A stretch of DNA of 64,000 bases from Adiantum capillus-veneris (taxonomy: Eukaryota > Streptophyta > Polypodiopsida > Polypodiales > Pteridaceae), in the NCBI GenBank assembly GCA_014529385.2, contig CM043970.1:45908279-45972278 (forward strand), in the 5' to 3' direction. Positions 11,075 to 19,974 of the stretch are shown here, piece by piece. The position numbers and the translations under genes were made by a program. The number at the start of each line of letters is the position of its first letter. Position 1 is the first letter of the stretch. Under the pieces are notes generated by a model that worked only from the letters and a program-made list of their open reading frames with translations, was not told the DNA's origin and did no database searches.

Positions 11075-11478
11075 GCGTAGCTTATGTCGCCACGATTCTA
11101 TAGACTACTAGCATGCAGAAAACAGACATTGTTTGATACACTTATGGCCACAAATAGATCGTAGATGCGTCGGCGTGTACGCTTCGTCTCGCGTGGAATG
11201 CTTGGCGTTGTCGCGTAGCTCTCCTCGAGCCTACAACAATGGTGCAGTCGGATCTCCAATGTGTTGAGCTAGCCGGGCGTAGCTTATGTCGCCATGATTC
11301 TATAGACTACTAGCATGCAGAAAACAGACATCGTTTGATACACTTACGGCCACAAATTTCTTGTAGATGCGTCGGTGTGTACGCTTCGTCTCGTGTGGAA
11401 TGGTTGGCGTTGTCGCGTAGCTCTCCTCGAGCCTACAACAATGGTGCAGTCGGATCTCCAATGTGTTGAGTGAGCCGG
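11075..11478. repeat. 202-bp tandem duplication inside the E1 5' LTR
   Basis: Two near-identical copies (about 11075-11276 and 11277-11478), each starting GCGTAGCTTATGTCGCCA and ending at the GTGTTGAG...AGCCGG stretch. Whether the 3' LTR has it cannot be told, because the window starts within the corresponding repeat. Confidence 0.8.
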
Positions 11479-11594
11479 GCGTAGCGAGAGGATAAAGCTC
11501 ACGCTCACTCTCTTTCTCTCTCACACATAGTAGACGGCAGTGCTAAAGTTTTGATTATGATTAAAGTCCTTTTTCTTACAAAATGACGTAGGTA

Positions 11595-11603
11595 CCTTAT
11601 ATA
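11595..11603 (-). promoter_or_regulatory. TATA box in E1 LTR
   Basis: The minus strand reads TATATAAGG within the LTR, a good plant TATA box; the same site is in the 3' LTR at 215-223. Transcription would start about 30 bp to the left. Confidence 0.6.
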
Positions 11604-11949
11604 CTAAGGCTACCTTAGGTTTAACCAAAAATGGGGTTGAATGGGTCAAATGGCTTTGTATTTACAATCTGGAAGTGCCATTGCACCCCGGCTTCTGAAA
11701 CTAGAATAACTACTCATTACAAATGACGTTTATAGCCATAATCCGCAGCATTTCATAACTCGCAAAAGATAAGACTTTGGTACGAAACTTGAGTTATGTC
11801 GTGTTGTTAACCCAGCGGTCAACAGGCAGACAGAGACAAGAGTGTTGCCAAACAAAAAATATGTGTGTCGGAAACGATTGGGTAGAAAATCTTACATAAA
11901 GCATCCAATACATTTGCTTGATGATTCACAGGTATGCTCCTAATGTCTC

Positions 11950-12720
11950 ACAGGTATGAACTTTGGATGTAGAGAAAAGTCATAGAGTTCCTTTCAAAGG
12001 TAGTGATGGGAAGTACCATGATAGTAAAAAGGGTCTTTAGGTACTCTGGATCTTTGAAAGAGTCTAGAATACCTCACAAAGGTAGTCTTGAAAGTACCAT
12101 GCGAGTCTAAATGGGTTCTCTAGGTACTTTGGAGGTAGAAAAAGTTCATAGAGTTCCTTTCAAAGATAGTCATGGAAGTACCGTGATAGTAAAGAGGCTC
12201 TTTAGGTACTCTAGATCTTTGAAAGAGTCTAGAATACCTCACAAAGGTAGTCTTGAAAGTACCATAGAGTTCTTTCAAAGGTAGTTATTTACCATGAGAG
12301 TGAAGAGGTTCTCTAGGAACTTTGGAGGTAGAGAAAAGTCATAGAGTTCCTTTCAAAGGTAGTCATGGAAGTACCATGATAGTATAAAATCTCTTTAGGT
12401 ACTCTAGATCTTTAAAAGATTCTAGAATACCTTGCAAAGGTAGTCTTGAAAGTACCACAAGAGTTTTAATCGGTTCTCTAGGTACTTTGGAGGTAGAAAA
12501 CGTTCATAGAGTTCCTTTTAAAGGTAGTCATGGAAGTACCATGACAGTAAAGAGGCTCTTTAGGTACTCTAGATCTTTTAAAGAGTCTAGAATACCTCAC
12601 AAATGTAGTCTTGAAAGTACCATAGAGTTCTTTTCAAAGGTAGTCATGGAAGTACCATTATAGTAAAGAGGTTCTCTAGGTACATTGGAGGTAGAAAAAA
12701 GTCATTGGATACCTCACAGA
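11950..12720. repeat. Tandem array T1, unit about 165-200 bp
   Basis: The phrase TTGGAGGTAGA...GTCATAGAG recurs at about 11959, 12129, 12319, 12485 and 12684, with internal sub-blocks TCATGGAAGTACCATGATAG, GGTACTCTAGATCTTT and AATACCTCACAAAGGTAG in each unit. The array lies directly upstream of the transposase-like pseudogene. Confidence 0.85.
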
Positions 12721-12784
12721 GCTTTTACTTTGATGGGTTTTACTTTGGAAAAAGTCTGAGCCTCTGATGGGTTTTATTTTTTCT

Positions 12785-13027
12785 TGCACAGGGAGAGCTT
12801 TACAGGAGGTTCCAAATGCAATATCCACAAATCAAGATCTCACTCGGATGTTTTGAGGGAGTGAACCTTGGTTTGTTCGTAAGTTGAAGGACCATTACAC
12901 GGGCTGCTATATTGCTCATATTCAGATGATATATCTCAAGGAAGCATACAACCACATGAGACAGAGTAAGATAGGCATGCACGGTGAGATGGGTGTGGTT
13001 GCATGTGTGCTATATGCTTGCCAAAAG
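12785..13027 (+). pseudogene. N-terminal part of a DDE-like transposase gene
   Basis: Reads ELYRRFQMQYPQIKISLG in one frame, then KLKDHYTGCYIAHIQM, IYLKEAYNHMRQ and ACVLYACQKRLQ after a frame change near 12880. This layout (a YP.IKIS block, then a Cys/His-containing block) precedes the Cys-rich core in proteins of the family to which the 13846-14868 frame belongs. The block ends at CTCCAAGTAAGTG, a good 5' splice-site match, so the next 800 bp may have been an intron. Assignment rests on memory of the family pattern; no search was possible. Confidence 0.45.
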
Positions 13028-13845
13028 AGGCTCCAAGTAAGTGTGAAGCTGCCATGTACACATACGTTAGCGTAAGCTCCGGGGGGTTCACTCTATATAC
13101 GAAACGGGACGCCACCTGTGAGCGGACAACTTTGATAAAACCCCTATATATGACTCATGTTAGGGAATACGAACCCGCCTTTCTACGCTTATACGACAAT
13201 CAATGTAGAAAACTATCATACCCCTATCTTACATATAAAATTTAGGTTTCACATGATCTAACTGGGTAAAACTAGTCAAAGAGCGTGTATCATAGAGACT
13301 GGCATTGTACTAAGGAACCACTTCTGTTGATAACTAGATGTACTATCAATGTGTCTTAGTTTGAGTTTCAAACTATGTGCCTGTTTAACCCGTACTCTAG
13401 CTACTCTCAATTTTGACCCATCTAAATTACTCAAAAAACATGGTTATAAAGTTGTGTTAGGTTCTTCGTGTGAATTTGCATCTATACAAACTCTTCACAG
13501 CTTTCATCCCTCAACAAATGAACTATAATCACAAAACAAGTAGTTGATACAAAGCAGTGTTAGTTCTTGCATGTATCTTTGTAGCTATTGACTCACAAGT
13601 TCAAGGGCAGACTCTTTTCGGAAGCCATAATTTTGAAACACAAAAACTTCCTCTCATTTTCACCTTTTTTCACTTCTCCCTCCCATAAATATGATACCCC
13701 TCCCTTATTTTTAGGCTTTGGAGATAAATTATTGGGGGCCTGCCTCTAACTTATATGCTTATGTAACTTGTAAAAAAACTCCCCTCCCTTGCACTTACGT
13801 GGTGCGTTAAGTTTTCCATGGTGAATCCCCCGGGGCGTAAGCACA
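13028..13845. other. Non-coding interval within the transposase-like gene (intron or insertion)
   Basis: No coding support. It begins GTAAGTG and would have to end near an AG before 13855, but no acceptor keeps a clean frame, so an inserted sequence is equally possible. It contains the dispersed repeat at 13604-13700. Confidence 0.3.
13604..13700. repeat. About 100-bp dispersed repeat, second copy at 50346-50446
   Basis: Runs from ACTCTTTTCGGAAGCC to ATAAATATGATACCCC; the copy near 50346 differs at scattered bases. Similarity stops abruptly at both sides. Confidence 0.8.
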
Positions 13846-14868
13846 TTGACTAAAAGTGTGTTATGTGCAAATCCAATGGACTTAGCATTTCATAAGTTGC
13901 CTTGCTTGAAGGGAGAATGTCCCCAATGTGGGTCAAAGAGATTAATTCTTTGTCTAAACACAACACTTGAAAGTGTAGTCCAAATTTTTGTTAACGTGTT
14001 TGAAGACGTTGCGTCAACCCATTCTCAAGGCAAGAAGCACAAGGATCTTCTGGTGAAGGAAATGGGATGCAAGGATTTCACATATTTTCTTCAAAAGAAT
14101 CTGACCACTTACATCCGACACAATTTTATTGCCCGGTGGAAATCTCAACAGTTCAAAGATTGCATTCATAGGTTTGCTAGAGATGTAGTGGTCTCTGTTA
14201 TTGACTTTGTGGAAAATTACTCATCTAAGGAGCACAATGAAATCCGGTCAATGCATTGGTACTCTTCACAAGTCACCATCTTGGTGCACATTACATACAT
14301 TCAAGATGAGAAACACCAGGTGTTAAAATATACACATTTTTCCATTTCTGATGACAAAGATCATGACATGCTCTTTGTGCAACATTGCTTGCAACTACAT
14401 AGTGTTTGTCTTCAAAATCAGGGATTCAACTTCTTGAAGCGGCACTGGGTGTGGTCAGATGGATGTTCTACTCAATTTAAGTCATCTAGACCGTTCTTCT
14501 TCGTGCCAAGGTACACAAGGTTTTATTCCACCTGTGACGAAAAGTTTCCAGAAATTTGTTTCTGCCCAGCATTGAAAGTGGGTCATTGTTTTAGGTACTA
14601 TGGTTTGAGTGGCATTGAAATGGTGTGGAGTTTCTTTGCCACGGGCCAGGGCAAAGGGGAGCATGATGGGGCAGGGGCAGTTGTTAAGAGGGCTTTAACA
14701 CATGAGCAGTTAAAGCCTGATGCATGGCACATGAAGTGTGCCAAGGATGTTGTTGGCTTCTTGAAGCATAAATTTAATGATGAAAGTGGTCACACATGGG
14801 TGAATTGGATTTTTTGGCAGGTCCAAGCAACTGAGGTGCCAAGGGAGAAGAAGTGGAATTGCAAGTGA
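13846..14868 (+). pseudogene. Core of DDE-like transposase (S-D-G-C / G-K-G motifs)
   Basis: 340 open codons. A Cys-rich block (LPCLKGECPQCGSKRLILC) is followed by a mixed region and then VWSDGCSTQFKSSRPF (residues about 204-219) and FFATGQGKGEHDGAGAVVKR (about 263-282). The pairing of an S-D-G-x-x-x-Q-F-K block with a G-K-G-x-x-D-G-x-G block typifies a widespread family of large uncharacterised eukaryotic proteins that behave like transposon genes; the Asp residues would fit an RNase-H-fold (DDE) active site. That last point is inference. The frame ends at TGA 14868 while similar coding continues in another frame, so the copy is broken. The open frame starts at TTG; the first ATG is at 13876. 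Confidence 0.55.
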
Positions 14869-15507
14869 GTTGAAGGCTCACGATCAATACATTGTGTCAA
14901 TGGATACTCCAAGAGTGACAAGAGCGCACTTCATTGCAGACTTCTCTCTTGTTTTTGCGAATTTTGTATGCCCTAGCATTGGAGGTGATGCTTGAACAAC
15001 ACACATGTTGAGAACTGGGAGTATCTAACCCTTGAGGCATTGGATGGTGACAATGCAGAAAGTGAAGATTTTAGCGACGATGAAGGATCATATCTGCCGA
15101 TGTATGGTGGGAGCCATGACACAATTAGTGATTCTCTATGCATCAGTGATACCTTTGCCACCAATTCCAATGAAGATGGAGCTGACTTCTACCTTTTGAG
15201 GTGCTCAGAGGAGAAATACAAAACAACAAGAGCCTTGAGTGATTCGTGGGGAAACATACTTTCTGCAGGGAGCTATGTGGTTGAGGGGTACTATCACAAG
15301 CTAGTGGAAAGTGCCGAGAATATCTATTACATGCCTGCTAGTCAACCAAAAGTGCCTCCGGCATCACACTTGGTTAGATCAATTAAGATACCCTTGGAAC
15401 TCTTAGAAGGAGAGCCACATAGGTTCAAACTCGCTGGCAGAGGTATACAAAAATGTGTACAATTGTATGCCAATAGTGATATAGGTTGCTACCCAAGTAA
15501 CTTATAG
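14869..15507 (+). pseudogene. C-terminal part of the transposase-like gene
   Basis: ELKAHDQYIVSMDTPRVTRA is readable just after the break at 14868. After a second frame change near 14990, a 171-codon frame follows: an acidic Asp/Glu/Ser stretch (AESEDFSDDEGSY), then SWGNILSAGSYVVEGYYH, a hydrophobic-aromatic block fitting the end of the same family. It stops at 15507, directly before array T2. Two frame breaks make this copy unlikely to be functional. Confidence 0.45.
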
Positions 15508-15509
15508 AA

Positions 15510-16400
15510 GATACCAGTAATTAGCTTCAAAAGTACCATGCAGCTATTCCACAGGTGGTTTTTGTAGGAGCCTATCATAGGTTTCAAAACCTCTTGCAGG
15601 ACAGTCCAAACAAGCACTTGTAAAAGTTTTTGTCTACTTGAGTAACAAAAATAGCATTTAAATTTTGGAACACAAAGTACCAGTATGTCAGCCTAAAGTA
15701 CCTTACAGAGAGTTCACAAGCACTTTTTGTTAAAACATGTAGGAAAAAAGCACTTCTAAAAGTTTGTCTACCAACCCAGAGTACCTTTAAGGTAGTCCTC
15801 AGGTGGTTTTTGTATGTTAAGATATGTAGGTAGCAAGCACTTGTAAAACTTTTTGTATGCCATCCCAAAGTACCTCATAGGTACTTTATAGGTCTGTCAG
15901 CACAAAGTGCCTTAAAGAAAGTCTACAGGTGGTTTTTGTAGGAAAATGTCTGTGAAATTATGAAGGAAGGAGGCACATCTAAAAGTTTTTTGTATGCAAG
16001 CCCAAAGTACCTTATAGAGTCCTCAGGTGGTTTCTTTTAGGAAACTATCTCTTAAAATATGTAAGAAACAAGCACTTGAAGAATTTTGTTGGTCTACCAG
16101 TCCAAAGTACCTTATATGTACTTTACAGGTCTGCCATCCCAAAGTACCTTATAGGTACTTTACAGGTCTGCCAGCCCAAAGCACCTTACAGGTAGTTCAC
16201 AGGTGGAAACTGTTTTAAACTATGTAGGAAACAAGGACTTGTAAAAGTTTTTTTATGCCAGCCCAAAGTACCTTATAGGTAGTCCACAAGCGAATCTGTA
16301 CATAACAATCTATTAAGTTTTTGTATGCCAACCCAAAGTACCTTACAGGTAGTCCACAGGTGGTTTCTATAGGAAACTGTCTTAAACTGGGAAACAATAA
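15510..16400. repeat. Tandem array T2 of short related units
   Basis: The phrase CCCAAAGTACCTTAYAGG recurs at about 15701, 15775, 15861, 16001, 16101, 16136, 16171, 16262 and 16331, often followed by TAGTCCACAGGTGGTTTTTG and GTAGGAAACAAGCACTTG. Units vary from 35 bp (three in a row at 16101-16190) to about 100 bp. T2 begins within a few bases of the end of the transposase-like frame. Confidence 0.85.
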
Positions 16401-17229
16401 TAGAATAAAAAAAATAAACACTTCAATGCTAGGACACTTCAACAGTCTTAAACTACTTGAATTAAAAAAATAACACTTCAATGTTGGGACACAAAGACAA
16501 CATCCAACCGAAAGGACTATATTACATCTTCATCAGTTTGACATCAAGTCATTACATGATTTACAATGCCAATCATAATGAAGCCAAAATATTGGTTTCC
16601 GCATGGAAAGTAGCATATAAATATACAAGGTTCTGCCCCGGGTTTAGTTTAGTTACAAAAGGTACATAAAGAATCTATCATCCAAAAAAATCAAGGGATG
16701 TTATCATCGTTTGCACTCTGTGGGCATGAGCTGCGGCCCACATAAGTACTCATCATATGATGTCTTTTCAAACCCTTTTTCAATTGCTATGAATACATAC
16801 TTGTCATCATCAATAGGTTTTGATTTGCTAAATGTGTCCACCAAGGCACGGCGATCTGTAACATGCTACCACCCTTCCAGCCAGGCCTTTAGATCTTTTG
16901 ACACGTATTGGATGGAGTGGTGCTCAATACTAGGCACTATGATGTAAGTACCACAAGGATTATAATGACATTTATAGGAACTGTTGTCAATTAAAAGGAC
17001 ATTTTAGTATTCATCATTGGGAAACTGCTCTGATCAAGTTTTCTTCAAAGAAATACTCAAAAATCACATCAAAATTGACTGTTAGGGCAACATAAACAAA
17101 ACAAGCATTGCAGACACAAAATTTGGGATTTCTCAACTTTCTGGAATCCAAATTCAAAGAGGGGTGAGATTTGGCTTCTACAGGGCTTAAAAAACCAACA
17201 TACCAAATTTCACAGAAAAATGTTGTCAA
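16401..17229. other. Interval without recognisable gene
   Basis: Only short frames, none over 80 codons and none with a recognised motif. AT-rich. It grades into the palindrome C array. Confidence 0.4.
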
Positions 17230-18749
17230 ACATGGATCGTGATCCATGTACCTTTTGACATTTGGGGCTCATATTTGACAAGTACAACCCTAATATCATT
17301 TGGAACAACTTTTCCAAAAGACAACATGTCAAAAATTTGAAAAAAGTTGGTCAAAATAGCCAAATACAGAAAATAGTCAAAAACAGCAAGACAGACAAAA
17401 AAACTTGCTTTTGAATGACAAAAATTAGTCCAAATCCAAAACTTTGGATACCATACTATCCAGTAAACATGATGATTCTGATGGTACCAAAAAATGTCAG
17501 ATTGGCTTCCAAACATGGATCACGACCCATGTACCTCCTGAAAAAAAAATTGAACATTTTTTGGCTGAGATTTGAGCTGTAGGTAGTTGAGACATAGACA
17601 AACAAATTTTCCAAAAGAACCATATACAAGAAAGTTATAAAAAGTGGTCAAAAGAGCCAAAAATAGAACATTGTCAAAACTGCCACAGCAGACTGTAGAA
17701 GTCGTTTTGGTAGGGCAAAACTGATCCAAATTCAAAAAGATTTGTGGAGTAAGCTACAAACATCATAAGCATCAACACACTAAAGATCAAGTCCAAAAGT
17801 GGTGGAACATGGATTGTGATCCATGTACCCTTGAGAAATTTTTGGACAGAAACTTTTCCAGCCTGTAGCAGAGACCACTGTGAACAAAAGTCCCCAAAGA
17901 AATTATGTCAAAAAAGTTCAAAAAGTGGGTCAAAAGAGCAAAAAATTGTTCAAAGAGGAAAACCCTGAAATAGACCTAGGGATTGACTTTTGCCTGGCTT
18001 AAACAAGTCCAAATCTCACAAAAACCACATAGCTAGCATCAGGAGTCCAAGGGGAAGTTGTGTGCCAAGTTTCATTACAATCCGACACATAGGTACATGG
18101 ATCGCAATCCATGTTCCTTTGTCACAGACTGAAACCATATATGCACCATAGCTAGAGGACATCACAAGCAGTCTAGTGGTCTTTTCAAAAGTGAATTTGG
18201 ATATCAAAAAATAAACCAAAAGCCCAGAAGTGTCAAGTACTCGGACAAAGTGCCAGAATTGACCTAACTTTCAATCCAGAGGTCCATTTTCAAAAAATTT
18301 GATACCATAGGACTTACTAATCATGATGATTCTGATGGTACCAAAAAAAGTCAATTTGGGCTCCAAACATGGATCGTGATTCATGTACCCATAGTGACAA
18401 CTTGACTTGAAATTTTTCAGATCAGTAGGACACACACAAGGAAACATATCCCCAAGTCTAGTTTTGGAAACAATTGAACAAATTTGAGTCAAAAGGAGCA
18501 AAACAGGTGACAGATAGAAAATCGTTGTGCAGATCTAGTGTTGGCTATTTGACATATCTTTGAGATTTAGCTTGTGGACATAGGTAGTAACAAACTGCCA
18601 AGAGATCAAGTCTAGATGTGGTTGAACATGGATCACGATCCGTGTACCTCAGCCTCAGAATTGGTATATAGCTTGCACATGACCTTGTCTACACACAGTA
18701 AAAATTTGGAGAAAAAAATTTGACAGGGAACATGGATCACGATCCATGT
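17230..18749. repeat. Palindrome array C: ACATGGATC-NN-GATCCATGT
   Basis: A 20-bp inverted repeat with 9-bp arms around a 2-bp centre. Copies start at 17230, 17513, 17807, 18095, 18367, 18626 and 18730; two have perfect arms (17230 and 18730) and the rest carry one to two arm changes. Start-to-start distances are 283, 294, 288, 272, 259 and 104. Most are followed by ACC. Flanks are poorly conserved, with phrases such as AAAAAGTGGTCAAAAGAGC recurring. The array ends about 230 bp before the E2 LTR and lies outside E2. Its spacing equals that of arrays A and B although the sequence is unrelated. Confidence 0.85.
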
Positions 18750-18981
18750 ACCTCAGCATAATGGAAGTATGTGACTTCATGATCTTGTAGATGTACTTGA
18801 GAACATTCCACATCTCAAGTTTGAGCTAAAAATACCTTCTAGAGACCAAGATACGAGCCAAAGTTCCTATATTCCGGTCCTTAGACTGTTTTGAGTGTTG
18901 TTTTTAGTGCAGTTCACTAAAAGTGCTCTAACTTTTGATAGACAACTCCAAATAGAGTCAGGTATAGCCAGGAATAAAGCT

Positions 18982-19925
18982 TGTTGTTAAGGCGGTTACG
19001 CCGCTAGCGGAAGCTAAATAGCGAGAACTCAACCAACAACAGAATTTGTCAGACGAGGACGAAGCTTGACCCGCAGGCGCATGGAAACAACTAGGTGGGT
19101 GTCAAATCACCTACTCGACCTTCTAATGACAATCACTACTAAGGAAATCAAATCTAAGTTCTAAAATACGCAAGTGACTGAAATCCTTACTACGAACGAA
19201 TGCTATACGAAACAGGATCTAGAATCATTGAATCGATCTCAAACTCAAGGGGAAGTCTATGCACTAGGTAAGAACAACACCCTAAAGACTTGAACTGCAA
19301 AATCAACCTATAACCACTCCGTGCGGTAAACGCGTATGAAGACAGGCCAAAAAATACAGGTGACCGAAACTTGACCCCGATGGTACTAATGTGTAGCTCT
19401 ACTCGTTGTGGTTCTATAGATATGCTGCATGCTCTATTCCGACACACGAGTTGGAAGAAAACTCACACCGAAGCTCGTAGGAACTTACCACACATAGAAG
19501 CCGATAGCGCGCACTCTTGGTATCAGTGCGTAGCTCTCGCCGTTGCTAACACAATGGCGGTGTCGCTTCTCCAATGGCAGCTCCGTAGCTCGCGTAGCAA
19601 GTAGATAAGACTCCCTCTCTCTCTCACTCTCTCTCAGACACAGTCACGGCGCTCAAAAACTCACTTGATTAATAATCTGAAATCCCCTTAGGTTACAAAA
19701 ACTTTGGCTTATATACCTCAGCCTTGGAGGTGAGAACATCTCTAACTAATTACATCAGCAAGTGAAATTACTTCGGGATTACAAGCTGGAAACTCAATTG
19801 AGTCCCGTTACTTAATGAATGACTCAATTCAAAATCAATGTCGGAAAGACATTTATTACAATCAATGGTTACAAAAGTGATGAGTGTGAGCAAAAATGTG
19901 GGTGTGATCCTCTGCTGGCTCAACA
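18982..19925 (-). repeat. 3' LTR of E2
   Basis: 944 bp bounded by TGTTGTTAAGG...CTGGCTCAACA on the plus strand. Its right half resembles the E1 LTR (GCGTAGCTCTC, then CTCTCTCTCAC). The right end is firm; the left end is placed on the TGTTG/CAACA inverted repeat. Confidence 0.7.
19708..19717 (-). promoter_or_regulatory. TATA box in E2 LTR
   Basis: The minus strand reads GGTATATAAG at the position equivalent to the E1 LTR TATA box. Confidence 0.5.
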
Positions 19926-19940
19926 CTCCCCCCCTCCGCG
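19926..19940 (-). other. Polypurine tract of E2
   Basis: The minus strand reads CGCGGAGGGGGGGAG directly before the LTR start TGTTGAGCC. Confidence 0.85.
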
Positions 19941-19974
19941 TTCATGTCGTCCCTGACATGACTTTTATGCTTGG

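Larger units (their letters stand above)
1..11824 (-). mobile_element. E1: Ty3/Gypsy (Tat/Athila-like) element lacking pol, 3' LTR cut by window edge
   Basis: The same LTR lies at both ends (1-444 and 10665-11824), with a tRNA-Asp primer site beside the right copy and a polypurine tract beside the left copy, so the element reads on the minus strand. Between them, in minus order, are a 3 kb leader, gag, a linker, a broken protease and a tail of W-I-P-K repeats. No reverse transcriptase, RNase H or integrase can be found between protease (to 3754) and tail (from about 3700). The 3' part (457-2235) resembles that of E4, and a second polypurine-like tract sits at 2530-2543, so the internal region looks mosaic. 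Target-site duplication cannot be tested because the left end is outside the window. Confidence 0.85.
10665..11824 (-). repeat. 5' LTR of E1
   Basis: 1160 bp, bounded on the plus strand by TGTTGG...GTCAACA. Its right 440 bp match 1-444. The LTR of E2 is related over the CGTAGCTCTC...CTCTCTCTCAC stretch. Confidence 0.9.
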
